Shown: piece after piece, positions 16,191 through 25,389 of the stretch
Layout: every line of letters starts with the position of its first letter
Position numbering within the stretch: position 1 is the stretch's first letter
Assembly: GCF_963666665.1 (NCBI RefSeq)
Contig: NZ_OY762999.1
Location: 3,043,501 to 3,107,500, forward strand
Length of the DNA: 64,000 nucleotides
Source of the DNA: Maridesulfovibrio sp.
Lineage (GTDB): Bacteria > Desulfobacterota > Desulfovibrionia > Desulfovibrionales > Desulfovibrionaceae
Reading direction: 5' to 3'
The notes under the pieces: generated by a model
What the model was told of the DNA's origin: nothing
Database searches by the model: none
Seen by the model: the letters and a program-made list of their open reading frames with translations, nothing else
Program-made: the position numbers and the translations under genes

Positions 16191-16915
16191 TGAAAAAAAT
16201 ATCTGCCCTGCTGCTTCTGATCCTGCTCGCTGTACCCGCTGCAGCCCAAGCTAAAATTGTCATTGCTTCAGGGGCGGGATACCGTTCACTGGTGGACAAA
16301 CTGACTGCAACCTATACGGACCAATCAGGAAACGAGGTTGAACGTGTATACGGAAACATGGCCCGGGTTACTGCTCAGGCCCGCAACAGCGGTTCTGTTG
16401 ATATGGTCCTCGGCGACAAATCTTTTCTGGAAAAGTCCAAACTGGATTGCTGCGCGACCCAGAAAGTAGGCCGGGGACGACTGGTTATCGCCTATCCCAA
16501 AGGCAAAAGCTTTAACGGCGCGGACGACCTTCTTTCTAAAGACGTCTCACGCATTGCATTACCAGATACCAAACGGGCAATTTACGGCAAAGCAGCACAG
16601 CAATACCTGAAGAACAAAAACCTTCTCGCCAGCCTTGAGCCCAAACTGCTCATGGTTGCCACTGTGCCGCAATCTGCATCATACGTGGTGGCCGGAGAAG
16701 TTGATTATGCATTTATCAACCTGACCCATGCCCGCAAAATCAAGGATTCCATAGGCGGATTCGTTATCGTGGATGAAACAGCCTACTCGCCCATCACCAT
16801 TATAGTGGAGCAGATGAGCAGCTCTGGTAACAAGGCTGAATGCACTGCATTTATGGATTTCCTGAAATCTGACACAGCCCGCAAAATCGTAGCAGCCCAC
16901 GGTATGCAGGACTAA
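16190..16915 (+). CDS. Second ModA-type oxyanion-binding protein
   Basis: A 241-residue exported protein with signal peptide 1-21 (AQA). It has the ModA-type fold pattern but is clearly different in sequence from the first ModA: GAGYRSLVDKLTATY at the mature N-terminus, DMVLGDKSFLEKS in place of the DVFLAADE segment, and a CC pair at about residues 86-87. It overlaps modC by one base and precedes its own permease. Probably binds molybdate, tungstate or a related oxyanion with different preference. Confidence 0.8.
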   Translation: MKKISALLLLILLAVPAAAQAKIVIASGAGYRSLVDKLTATYTDQSGNEVERVYGNMARVTAQARNSGSVDMVLGDKSFLEKSKLDCCATQKVGRGRLVIAYPKGKSFNGADDLLSKDVSRIALPDTKRAIYGKAAQQYLKNKNLLASLEPKLLMVATVPQSASYVVAGEVDYAFINLTHARKIKDSIGGFVIVDETAYSPITIIVEQMSSSGNKAECTAFMDFLKSDTARKIVAAHGMQD

Positions 16916-16919
16916 CAGC

Positions 16920-17594
16920 ATGGATATTGCGGCTATCATCTCCGACAGCGCAACACTCAGCCCGCTAGCCCTCTCCGCCAAGGTCATGGGGGTAGCGGGT
17001 GTGTTGCAGCTGATTGCAGGAGTGCCGTTGGCATTCTGGCTTTCGCGGAGCAAAGGGATGCTGCATAATTTCGTGGATACTGCCGTGACCCTGCCGCTGG
17101 TATTTCCTCCGGTGGCAACGGGATTCGTGCTCCTCTTCCTGCTCGGCAGACGCGGCCCGGCAGCCGAACTTTTCGGGGACAGCATTATCTTCGGCTTTCC
17201 CGGTCTGGTGGTGGCTGCTTTCATCGCCGGATTGCCGCTCTTGGTCAAACCGGTGCAGGCAGCCTTGAAATCAGCCGAAGCAGCAAAATTGCATGAGGTT
17301 GCAGCAGTCTTAGGAAAATCCGAAACAGAGATATTCCTGAAAGTTCTGCTTCCCTGCACCAAAAGGGCTATCGCAGCCGGAACCCTGCTGGCCTTGGCCC
17401 GTTCACTTGGAGAAGTAGGCATGAGCCTCATGCTTGGCGGCAACGTGATAGGACGCACCAACACCCTTTCTCTTGAAATATACAACGCGGTCTTCAACGG
17501 TGAATTTGAACGGGCGGCTGTTCTCTCGTCCATCATCGGCATCGCTTCCATAACCATCTTCAGCGCGTTGAAAAAATTTTCTGACGCAGAATAA
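16920..17594 (+). CDS. Second ModB-type permease
   Basis: A 224-residue inner-membrane permease with ModB features (VTLPLVFPPVATGFVLLFLLGRRGP; EAA-type loop HEVAAVLGKSETEIFLKVLLP). It follows its binding protein by 4 bases. No second ATPase gene follows, so it most likely shares ModC. Confidence 0.88.
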   Translation: MDIAAIISDSATLSPLALSAKVMGVAGVLQLIAGVPLAFWLSRSKGMLHNFVDTAVTLPLVFPPVATGFVLLFLLGRRGPAAELFGDSIIFGFPGLVVAAFIAGLPLLVKPVQAALKSAEAAKLHEVAAVLGKSETEIFLKVLLPCTKRAIAAGTLLALARSLGEVGMSLMLGGNVIGRTNTLSLEIYNAVFNGEFERAAVLSSIIGIASITIFSALKKFSDAE

Positions 17595-17606
17595 ACAGGA
17601 ACCACA

Positions 17607-18338
17607 ATGAGTAAATCAATTTTGAAAGAGGTCCAGTCCCGGGTCTACGACATCTGGAAATCGGAAGGCATACTTGACGAAAGTATTGAAGTGAAAGCAC
17701 GGACCTTGAGTACTGAAGAAGCTATCGGCAATCCTGAGGGTGACGACTTCCCGCTTCTGCGAGGTAAGGAAAAACTCATGGAAGCCGAGTTCCGCGGTTA
17801 CAAAGGACAGGCCTTCACCGACCGCTATGGAAATTTCAGCAATACCCTGCGTGAAATAGCGGAAATGGACCTGACCAATAATTTTCGCCGGGCCATATTT
17901 GTATCCGCGCTGAATGCTGTGCAATGCAGCCTCGGCAAAGCCGAACGGACCATTCACTGTAAAGACGAAGGTCCGGCTCTCTGCGCTCCAAAATTAGGCG
18001 ATTATATTGCAAAAGAATACGGCACCCCCAAACTGGGACTCATCGGCTACCAACCGGCCATGATCAAAGCTCTTTCCGGTCGTTTTGAAATGCGCATCGT
18101 AGATCTCGACCCTGACAATATCGGAACGGTAAAGTGTGGAATCAATGTGGAAGGACCGGATAACACAACGGAAGTGCTCGATGATGTAAACCTGTTGGTT
18201 GTCACCGGGTCAACCATAGTTAACGATACCATCGGCAACTTCCTGCGTGATGACAAACCGACTATTTTCTTCGGAACCACCGTCTCTGCGGCAGCAGAAA
18301 TGATGGGCTGGCAACGATTCTGCTGCCAGAGTTCTTAA
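17607..18338 (+). CDS. DUF364-type putative heavy-metal chelation protein
   Basis: A 243-residue soluble protein matching the DUF364 'putative heavy-metal chelation' family: N-terminal enolase-like segment followed by a Rossmann-like C-terminal half (KLGLIGYQPAMIKAL, LLVVTGSTIVNDTI, FGTTVSAAA). Cysteines at CSLGK, HCKDEGPALC and GWQRFCCQSS could bind metal. It ends the mod operon, 12 bases after the second permease, which suggests a role in handling molybdenum or tungsten after uptake. Reaction unknown. Confidence 0.8.
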   Translation: MSKSILKEVQSRVYDIWKSEGILDESIEVKARTLSTEEAIGNPEGDDFPLLRGKEKLMEAEFRGYKGQAFTDRYGNFSNTLREIAEMDLTNNFRRAIFVSALNAVQCSLGKAERTIHCKDEGPALCAPKLGDYIAKEYGTPKLGLIGYQPAMIKALSGRFEMRIVDLDPDNIGTVKCGINVEGPDNTTEVLDDVNLLVVTGSTIVNDTIGNFLRDDKPTIFFGTTVSAAAEMMGWQRFCCQSS

Positions 18339-18350
18339 TTAATCCAAATG

Positions 18351-18384
18351 ACCTGCCGGAATTTACCCCCATTTTCCGGCAGGT
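18351..18384 (+). terminator. Terminator of the mod operon
   Basis: ACCTGCCGGAA (18351-18361) pairs perfectly with TTCCGGCAGGT (18374-18384), 13 bases after the DUF364 stop. The T-run after it is short (TTCCATT), so termination may be partial. Confidence 0.65.
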
Positions 18385-18987
18385 TTCCATTCTGCACACA
18401 TAGGTTGCAACTCCGCACAACCCGCCTGTTACCTGATCTAAGATTGTTTCAATTCTGCACAGTCATCTTCTGACACATTACCTTACAACGGCTGTCCCAA
18501 AATGACACACCCCCGATGCACCCACTTTTTATGCGAACTTTCGCACATTAAACCAAGTATCATAGCAGACGAATTAATCACTGTAAAAATTATTTTTAAA
18601 AATATTGATCCAGTTCAGAAATCTCTAATTTTATCAACTGCCTGTTTTTATTAATTATATCATTTTGGACCTAATTTTGCTCTAGATTCCATTCAATTGA
18701 GGTGCGTCCCAGACAGCCCTTATGAATCAAAGGCTGTGCAAGTTTGTCCTGAATGGAACTATTCCAAACCACCAATATGTTGGTGTTCCTTGACTTATTG
18801 TATCCAGTTGGACATATAAACCCCAAGCTCATAGAGTCACATTCATAGTGTTTCTCGATGATCCAGCACCTAAAATTATGTCTTTTTTGATATATCGGAA
18901 AAGATTTAGCGGAAACGAAGAACGGATCAGGCTGCTTCAGATCGCAATACAGCCGTCACTCACAAATTCAACCCGGAGCCTTAACTC
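18385..18987 (+). promoter_or_regulatory. Long leader region before the aldehyde oxidoreductase locus
   Basis: A 600-base region without a gene. Its best promoter is TTGACT (18790-18795), 17 bases, CATATA (18813-18818), which would give a leader of about 165 bases. Just upstream is the perfect palindrome CACCAA/TTGGTG around TATG (18770-18785), well placed as an operator. ATTCTGCACA occurs twice (18389-18398 and 18452-18461). No copy of the GTCACG...CGTGAC palindrome of the mod promoter was found here. Confidence 0.5.
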
Positions 18988-20007
18988 ATGATGAAAACTG
19001 TTCCTGTTCAGGACTCCATCGGAAATGTCCTCTGTCATGACATGACCCGAATCGTCCCCGGAGAATACAAAGGCCCTGCCTTTAAGAAAGGACATATCAT
19101 CACCCCGGAAGATATTCCGGTACTCTTAGAAATCGGCAAGGAGCATGTTTACATCCTTACCCTCGAAGACGGACAGCTGCACGAAAACGATGCCGCAAGA
19201 CGCATTGCCAAAGCTGCCGCCGGACCAGGGATTACTCTCACTGATATCAGCGAGGGGCGTATTAACATGATCGCTTCACCGGGCCTGCTTTGTATCAACG
19301 TGGAAGCCCTGAACCGCATCAACTGTATTGACGAAGTTGTGCTGGCCACCCTGCACAACGGCATCCAGATCACTGAATCACGCGAAGTTGCCGGAACCAG
19401 GGTTGTTCCGCTGGTTATCGACGAAAGCAAGATCGAGCAGGTTGAAGAAATCTGTCGGGAATGCGGTCCCATTGTCAGCGTGAAGCCTTTCCGCAATCTC
19501 AAAGTGGGTCTGATCACAACCGGAAGCGAAGTTTATCACGGACGTATCAAGGACAAATTCGGTCCGGTTATCCGTAAAAAATTTTCCAGACTCAATTCGG
19601 AAGTCATCGGCCAGACCTTTGTCAGCGATGACCCCGACATGACCAGCACTGCGATCCTCAAAGCAATTGATGACGGAGCGCAAATGGTGGTGCTCACCGG
19701 AGGCATGAGCGTCGACCCCGACGACCAGACCCCGGCATCCATCCGGGCCACAGGTGCTGAAATAGTCACCTACGGCTCGCCCACCTTTCCCGGAGTAATG
19801 TTCATGCTCGGCTATCTGAACGGTGTACCCATCGTAGGTCTACCGGGCTGTGTCATGTACTACCGGGCCAGTATTTTCGACCTTATAGTTCCGCGGATTG
19901 TGGCTGGCGAACGCCCCACCCGTAAGGAAATCGCCGAGTTGGGCCACGGTGGTTTCTGTGCCGGTTGCGATACCTGCCGCTACCCGCTGTGTTCTTTCGG
20001 TAAATAG
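18988..20007 (+). CDS. MoeA-like molybdopterin-binding protein
   Basis: A 339-residue protein with the MoaB/Mog/MoeA molybdopterin-binding core in its C-terminal half (GLITTGSEVYHGRIKDKFGPVI, then TGGMSVDPDDQTP and GLPGCVMYY). The family binds molybdopterin and inserts molybdate into it. The first 160 residues are not a canonical MoeA domain set, so this is a special variant. The C-terminus has a cysteine motif CAGCDTCRYPLC. GGAG lies 10 bases before the first of two adjacent ATG codons. It precedes mop by 66 bases and probably matures its cofactor. Confidence 0.85.
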   Translation: MMKTVPVQDSIGNVLCHDMTRIVPGEYKGPAFKKGHIITPEDIPVLLEIGKEHVYILTLEDGQLHENDAARRIAKAAAGPGITLTDISEGRINMIASPGLLCINVEALNRINCIDEVVLATLHNGIQITESREVAGTRVVPLVIDESKIEQVEEICRECGPIVSVKPFRNLKVGLITTGSEVYHGRIKDKFGPVIRKKFSRLNSEVIGQTFVSDDPDMTSTAILKAIDDGAQMVVLTGGMSVDPDDQTPASIRATGAEIVTYGSPTFPGVMFMLGYLNGVPIVGLPGCVMYYRASIFDLIVPRIVAGERPTRKEIAELGHGGFCAGCDTCRYPLCSFGK

Positions 20008-20073
20008 AGGATAGTTCGACGTCCTTTTCGGACGCCTGCTAATAAACAGCAGTAATTCAAGGAGGTTCTCCCC

Positions 20074-22797
20074 ATGCTCAAACGGACTCTAAAAGTTAAC
20101 GGCGTAGAGAAATTCATCATTTGCGACAATGATGATACTCTCGCCAGTGTTCTGCGCGAAAAGCTCGGTCTGCTGAGTGTTAAAATCGGTTGCGGAACCG
20201 GACAGTGCGGTAGCTGCTCCGTCATCATCGACGGTAAACTCAAGCGTACTTGCGCCCTCAAAATGAAACGGGTTGAAGATTTCACCGAAATCCTCACCAC
20301 TGAAGGTATCGGTACCCCCACCAATCTGCACCCCATCCAGCTCGCATGGATTGCCCACGGCGGCGCACAGTGCGGTTTCTGTACCCCCGGTTTTGTTGTT
20401 TCCACCTATGCCCTGCTTCTCGCTAATCCCAAACCGACCCGTGGAAATATCCGCGAATGGTTCCAGAAGCATCGCAACGCCTGCCGCTGCACCGGTTACA
20501 AACCGCTGGTTGACGCAGTTCAGGACGCAGCAGCAGTTATGCGCGGCGACATGAGCAAAGAAGAACTGATGTTCAAAATGCCCGAAGACCAGCGCATCTG
20601 GGGCTCCAAATATCCCCGCCCCACCGCAGTTGCCAAAGTTACCGGTACTCTCGAATACGGTGCAGACCTCGGCCTGAATATGCCTGAAGGTTCCCTCAAA
20701 TGCGCTCTGGTACAGGCTGAAGTTTCCCACGCCAACGTTATCTCCATTGATACTTCCGAAGCAGAAGCAATGGAAGGCGTTGAAAAAGTTGTTACCTACA
20801 AAGACATCAAGGGTAAAAACCGCATTACCGGTCTGATCACCTTCCCCACCAACAAAGGTGACGGTTGGGATCGCCCCATCCTCGCAGATGAAAAAATCTT
20901 CCAGTACGGTGACGCTATCGCCATCGTCTGCGCTACTTCCGAAAAAATCGCGAAAGCAGCAGCCAAGAAAGTTAAAGTTGAGCTGGAACAGCTGCCCGAA
21001 TACATGGACGCTCCTTCCGCTATGGCTGAAGACGCCATTGAAATTCATCCCGGCACCCCCAACGTTTACTTTGAACAGAAGATCGTTAAGGGCGAAGAAA
21101 CCGCTCCCATCTTCGACAAAGCAGACGTTGTTCTCGAAGGTTCATACTATGTACAGCGCCAGCCGCACATGCCCATCGAGCCGGACGTAGGTTTTGCTTT
21201 CCTCGATGATGACGGCAAGCTCAACATCCACTCCAAATCCATCGGCCTGCATCTGCACGCAGCCATGATCGCACCCGGTCTCGGTATCGAGTTGGAAAAC
21301 CTGATCATGGTTCAGAACTACGCCGGCGGTACCTTCGGTTACAAGTTCTCCCCCACCATGGAAGCACTGGTCGGCGCAGCCTGCCTCGCAACCGGAAAGC
21401 CTGTATTCCTGAACTACACTTGGGAACAGCAGCAGCAGTACACCGGTAAACGCTCTCCCTTCTTCACCGACATCCGCCTTGCCGCAAGCAAAGACGGTAA
21501 ACTGCTCGGCATGGAAACCGACTGGATCTGCGACCACGGTCCCTACTCCGAATTCGGTGACCTGCTGACCCTGCGCGGTGCTCAGTTCATCGGTGCCGGT
21601 TACAAACTGGAAAACATCCGCGGCCTCGGTAAAACAGTCTGCACCAACCACGCTTGGGGCTCCGCTTTCCGCGGTTACGGTGCTCCTGAATCCGAATTCG
21701 GCTACGAAGTCATGATGGACGAACTGGCTGAAAAAATCGGTATGGACCCCTTCGATCTGCGTGAAAAGAACGTCTACCGTGAAAGCCAGGGAGATACCAC
21801 TCCCACCGGTTGTAAACCTGAGGTTTACTGCATGGAAGACATCTTCACCGCCGGTCGCCCCAAGTATGAAGAGCTGAAGAAATGGGCTGCTGAAGATGCT
21901 GCTGAAGGCTTCAAACGCGGCGTTGGTATCGCAGTAGGTATCTACGGTTCCGGTCTTGACGGTCCTGACACCGCAGAATCCGCAATCGAACTGAACAAAG
22001 ACGGTTCCGTAACCCTCTTCAACTGCTGGCATGACCACGGTCAGGGTGCAGACATCGGTTGTCTGGGCACTGCCCACGAAACCCTGCGTCCCCTCGGCCT
22101 CAAGCCTGAGCAGATTCATCTGGTCATGAACGACACCCGCAACTGCCCCAACGGCGGTCCCGCCGGCGGTAGCCGCTCACAGGTTGTTGTAGGTAACGCT
22201 ATCATCGCAGCATGCCGCAACCTGATGGATGCCATGCGCAAGGCAGACAACTCCTACATGAACTACGACGAAATGGTCGCAGCCGGCAAAGCTCTCCGTT
22301 ACGAAGGTAAATGGTCAGCTCCGGCAACCGATTGTGACGAAAACGGTCAGGGTAGCCCCTTTGCCTGCTACATGTACGGTCTGTTCATGTCCGGCGTAGA
22401 AGTTGAAATTGCAACCGGTAAAGTTCAGGTTGAAAAGATGAAACTCGTTGCCGACATCGGTAAGATCAACAACAAACTTGCTGTTGACGGTCAGATGTAC
22501 GGCGGTCTGGCACAGGGTGTCGGTCTGGCCCTCACTGAGGACTACGAAGACATCAAGAAGCACTCCACCATGGTCGGTGCAGGCTTCCCCTACATCCAGC
22601 AGATCCCCGATGATATCGAACTGGTATACGTTGAAACCGAACGTCCCGACGGCCCCCACGGTGCCTCCGGTGTTGGTGAGCTTCCGCTGACCACCCCGCA
22701 CGCTTCCATTATCAACGCTATCTACAATGCCTGCGGCGCACGCGTAACCCATCTCCCGGCTCGCCCCGAGAAGGTTCTCGCTGCTATGAAAGGCTAA
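20074..22797 (+). CDS. mop: Molybdenum aldehyde oxidoreductase (xanthine oxidase family)
   Basis: A 907-residue enzyme oxidising aldehydes to carboxylic acids with water as oxygen donor. Two [2Fe-2S] domains are visible: plant-ferredoxin type with Cys40, 45, 48 and 60, and helical type with Cys100, 103, 137 and 139. The rest is the molybdopterin cytosine dinucleotide domain. Catalytic glutamate is Glu869 (GVGEL). Length and all these positions agree with D. gigas Mop, which has no FAD domain. AAGGAGG precedes the start. Codon use is strongly biased (GGT, CCC, ACC and AAC preferred), implying high expression. Cytoplasmic; electrons probably pass to a flavodoxin or the dicluster protein next door. 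Confidence 0.97.
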   Translation: MLKRTLKVNGVEKFIICDNDDTLASVLREKLGLLSVKIGCGTGQCGSCSVIIDGKLKRTCALKMKRVEDFTEILTTEGIGTPTNLHPIQLAWIAHGGAQCGFCTPGFVVSTYALLLANPKPTRGNIREWFQKHRNACRCTGYKPLVDAVQDAAAVMRGDMSKEELMFKMPEDQRIWGSKYPRPTAVAKVTGTLEYGADLGLNMPEGSLKCALVQAEVSHANVISIDTSEAEAMEGVEKVVTYKDIKGKNRITGLITFPTNKGDGWDRPILADEKIFQYGDAIAIVCATSEKIAKAAAKKVKVELEQLPEYMDAPSAMAEDAIEIHPGTPNVYFEQKIVKGEETAPIFDKADVVLEGSYYVQRQPHMPIEPDVGFAFLDDDGKLNIHSKSIGLHLHAAMIAPGLGIELENLIMVQNYAGGTFGYKFSPTMEALVGAACLATGKPVFLNYTWEQQQQYTGKRSPFFTDIRLAASKDGKLLGMETDWICDHGPYSEFGDLLTLRGAQFIGAGYKLENIRGLGKTVCTNHAWGSAFRGYGAPESEFGYEVMMDELAEKIGMDPFDLREKNVYRESQGDTTPTGCKPEVYCMEDIFTAGRPKYEELKKWAAEDAAEGFKRGVGIAVGIYGSGLDGPDTAESAIELNKDGSVTLFNCWHDHGQGADIGCLGTAHETLRPLGLKPEQIHLVMNDTRNCPNGGPAGGSRSQVVVGNAIIAACRNLMDAMRKADNSYMNYDEMVAAGKALRYEGKWSAPATDCDENGQGSPFACYMYGLFMSGVEVEIATGKVQVEKMKLVADIGKINNKLAVDGQMYGGLAQGVGLALTEDYEDIKKHSTMVGAGFPYIQQIPDDIELVYVETERPDGPHGASGVGELPLTTPHASIINAIYNACGARVTHLPARPEKVLAAMKG

Positions 22798-22811
22798 TTA
22801 GTTGAATGTAA

Positions 22812-22851
22812 TCCGGATTCGGGTGCATGCACCCGAATCTGGATTTTTTTT
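22812..22851 (+). terminator. Terminator after mop
   Basis: A near-perfect 16-bp stem (22812-22827 with 22828-22843, one G-T pair) followed by eight T's. It starts 14 bases after the mop stop and 50 bases before the next start, so it should cap mop mRNA and let only part of transcription continue. Confidence 0.9.
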
Positions 22852-22897
22852 GCCTCAGGACGAGACGAATCAAACTTTATATCGAGGCTTCGCCGCT

Positions 22898-25177
22898 ATG
22901 GATCAAAAAAATTTACGCGACTGGGAAGCTAGGTGTACTCAGGAAGAGCCGCCTAAATGTAAAGCCCGCTGTCCGCTGCATGTGGATGGTCGGGAATTTT
23001 GCCGTTTATTGGCAGCAGACCAGATAGATAAAGCTTGGGCCGTACTCTGCAAGACCATGCCCTTTCCTGCGGTCACCGCCCGCATCTGTGGGGGGGACTG
23101 TCAAAGCGACTGTCTGCGCTCTCAAAAAGGCGGCGGTATTGAGTTGGCCGCGTTAGAGCGCTTTGCCGCAGAAAATGCCAAACGCTCGCCCATGATCCGG
23201 GCATTGCCTCCCAAAGGCAAAAACATTGCCGTTTTCGGAGCCCATCTAGCAGGTATGGCCGCTGCGTGGGACCTCGGCAAAAAGGGATTTACCGTTATTG
23301 TTTTTTGTGAAGACAAGCTTCAAGGGTTCGAAAGTCTCCCGGCAGACAGGGTCAGCAATGAAGTTATTGAAAAGGAAATGGCCCAGCTAAGCAAAATGAA
23401 TGTTTCCTTTGCGGAACACGGCAAACCCGACCCGCAAACAATTATGGCCGCCTGCGAAAGTTTCGATGCTGTATTCATTGATCCCTTGGTATACAACAGT
23501 GCGCAGCTGGGAATAAGTGAAGTGGACCCTGCCACGTTACAAACCAGCATTGAATTCCTGTTCGCATCTCCGGAAGCAAACGGAAAATCACTCATCGAAC
23601 TTCTCGCCATCGGTCGCAAGGGCGCCCTTTCCATTGAACGTAAATTACAAAATGCCTCTCTCACTGCCGGACGGGACCGCGAAGCCCCTTTTGAAACAAG
23701 GCTTTTTACCAATATCAGCAAGGTTGAAGCTGTTCCCCCGGTAAAAGTTCCTGCCGAAGGTTTCTCTTCGGAACAGGCCCGTGAAGAAGCTTCCCGATGC
23801 ATGCTCTGTGAATGCATGGAATGCGTGAACAATTGTGCTTATCTGAAAGAATTCAAGAGCTACCCTAAGGCATACGCCCGCCAGATTTACAACAACGCCG
23901 CCATTGTCATGGGCACCCGCATGGCTAACACCATGATCAATTCCTGCATGCTCTGCGGACTGTGTGAAAAAGTCTGTCCTGAAAATTTTGCCATGCAGGA
24001 TCTCTGTCTCGAAGCCCGGCAGGATCTTGTTGTTAAAGGACATATGCCGCCTTCTGCTCATGAATTCGCCTTCCGCGATATGGATTTTGCAGATTCCTCA
24101 GTCTGTGCGCTGGTCAGACACCAGCCGGGAACATCTACAAGTTCCCGGGTTTTCTTCCCCGGCTGCCAGCTGAGTGCATCAGACCCCGAAGCCATTGAAC
24201 GGACATACGAACATCTCTGCTCCACTCTGGATGGCGGAACCGGACTTCTGCTGCGCTGCTGCGGTGCACCCGCAGACTGGGCCGGGCAGAAAGAAATGTT
24301 TGAACGTAAAATGGAATCTCTGAAACGGGACTGGGAATCACTTGGACGCCCGCAGATTATCGCTGCCTGCCCATCCTGTATGGAAAGCCTGCATAAGGGA
24401 TTGCCCGAAGCGGATGTCATTTCCCTCTGGGCGATCTTAAGCTCGAATGCCGGACATTTTAAACAATCCCCGGAAGCTGAACTGCTTTCATTACAGGACC
24501 CCTGTTCTGCACGCGACAATCATGAACTTATGACTGATGTGCGTTTACTGCTCAGCGAACTGGATATTGCTTTTGATGAACCGGAACTTTCCGGCACGCA
24601 TACCGAATGCTGCGGCTTCGGCGGACTTCTTGCCAATGCCAATGAACCGCTTTCCCGCAAGACTGCTGAGCGCAGGGCCGATAAACTGGCCCATGACGGC
24701 ATAACTTACTGTGCCATGTGCCGGGACATGCTCGCCAAAGCCGGAAAACGCTGCCAGCACATTCTCGACATTCTTTTCCCTGAAGGCAAAAAAGACCCGG
24801 CAGGTCGTATTGCGCCCGGATCTTCCGCCCGCCGTGAAAACAGGGTCCGCCTGAAAGAAACACTGCTCCGCAAAACATGGAACGAACAGCCCGAACCGCG
24901 CAGCGATTATGAATCCCTTGCCGTTGAATTCACAGCTGAAGCCGCAAAGATGATGGAGGAACGGCGCATCCTTTTATCAGACGTGCAGAAGACACTGCAT
25001 GCAATGCAGGATTCAGCGAAAGTGCTGGAGAACACAGAAAGCGGACACAAACTTGTTCAGTTCCGGCCCGTTACGGTTACCTACTGGATCGAATATGAAA
25101 TGAATGGCGGGACCTATCTGGTTCACCGGGTCTGGTCCCATCGTATGCGGGTGTTGGGGATAGGAGGTAGTTCATGA
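22898..25177 (+). CDS. Pyridine-nucleotide-disulfide oxidoreductase/dicluster-binding protein
   Basis: A 759-residue multidomain redox protein. N-terminus: GltD-like Fe-S region (CKARCPLHV, then CGGDCQSDC). Residues about 110-290: a nucleotide-binding-like domain with a degenerate dinucleotide loop (FGAHLAG instead of GxGxxG). Middle: two [4Fe-4S] motifs (CMLCECMECVNNC and CMLCGLCEKVC). Then two HdrB/GlpC-type CCG motifs (RCCGAP; ECCGFGG) and a 130-residue tail. ATG 22898 is chosen because GAGG lies 10 bases before it; a longer frame from 22802 would be translated across the terminator. Probably the electron partner of mop. Confidence 0.85.
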   Translation: MDQKNLRDWEARCTQEEPPKCKARCPLHVDGREFCRLLAADQIDKAWAVLCKTMPFPAVTARICGGDCQSDCLRSQKGGGIELAALERFAAENAKRSPMIRALPPKGKNIAVFGAHLAGMAAAWDLGKKGFTVIVFCEDKLQGFESLPADRVSNEVIEKEMAQLSKMNVSFAEHGKPDPQTIMAACESFDAVFIDPLVYNSAQLGISEVDPATLQTSIEFLFASPEANGKSLIELLAIGRKGALSIERKLQNASLTAGRDREAPFETRLFTNISKVEAVPPVKVPAEGFSSEQAREEASRCMLCECMECVNNCAYLKEFKSYPKAYARQIYNNAAIVMGTRMANTMINSCMLCGLCEKVCPENFAMQDLCLEARQDLVVKGHMPPSAHEFAFRDMDFADSSVCALVRHQPGTSTSSRVFFPGCQLSASDPEAIERTYEHLCSTLDGGTGLLLRCCGAPADWAGQKEMFERKMESLKRDWESLGRPQIIAACPSCMESLHKGLPEADVISLWAILSSNAGHFKQSPEAELLSLQDPCSARDNHELMTDVRLLLSELDIAFDEPELSGTHTECCGFGGLLANANEPLSRKTAERRADKLAHDGITYCAMCRDMLAKAGKRCQHILDILFPEGKKDPAGRIAPGSSARRENRVRLKETLLRKTWNEQPEPRSDYESLAVEFTAEAAKMMEERRILLSDVQKTLHAMQDSAKVLENTESGHKLVQFRPVTVTYWIEYEMNGGTYLVHRVWSHRMRVLGIGGSS

Positions 25178-25389
25178 GTACTTTAAAAGTTCTGGATGAA
25201 GATTTTTCTTCATGGAAATGTGCAACATGCGGCCACAACCTGAAACCATCACCAGTGGAGCTGGAATATCTGGACAGCAGGTTCAATGTGGAATTACCCG
25301 CCTGCCCTGCTTGTGGATTGGTACTTATTCCCGAAGAACTGGCACTGGGCAAAATGGCTGAAGTGGAACGGATGCTGGAGGATAAATAA
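25174..25389 (+). CDS. DVU_1557-type redox mini-protein
   Basis: A 71-residue protein with two CxxC knuckles (CATCGHN near residue 17 and CPACGLV near 47), a rubredoxin- or zinc-ribbon-like arrangement that would bind one Fe or Zn. It overlaps the dicluster gene by 4 bases and the methyltransferase by one. It matches the small redox protein found with aldehyde oxidoreductase in Desulfovibrio (DVU_1557 type). Role unknown; electron carrier or assembly factor. Confidence 0.8.
   Translation: MSTLKVLDEDFSSWKCATCGHNLKPSPVELEYLDSRFNVELPACPACGLVLIPEELALGKMAEVERMLEDK

Noticed and set aside
20089..22119. Long open frames on the strand opposite mop
   Set aside because: They mirror the strongly biased codons of mop, have no ribosome sites and give low-complexity Gly/Phe-rich proteins; mop is certain.
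22802..22897. N-terminal extension of the dicluster protein
   Set aside because: It would be encoded by the mop terminator hairpin; ATG 22898 has a proper ribosome site and a family-like N-terminus.
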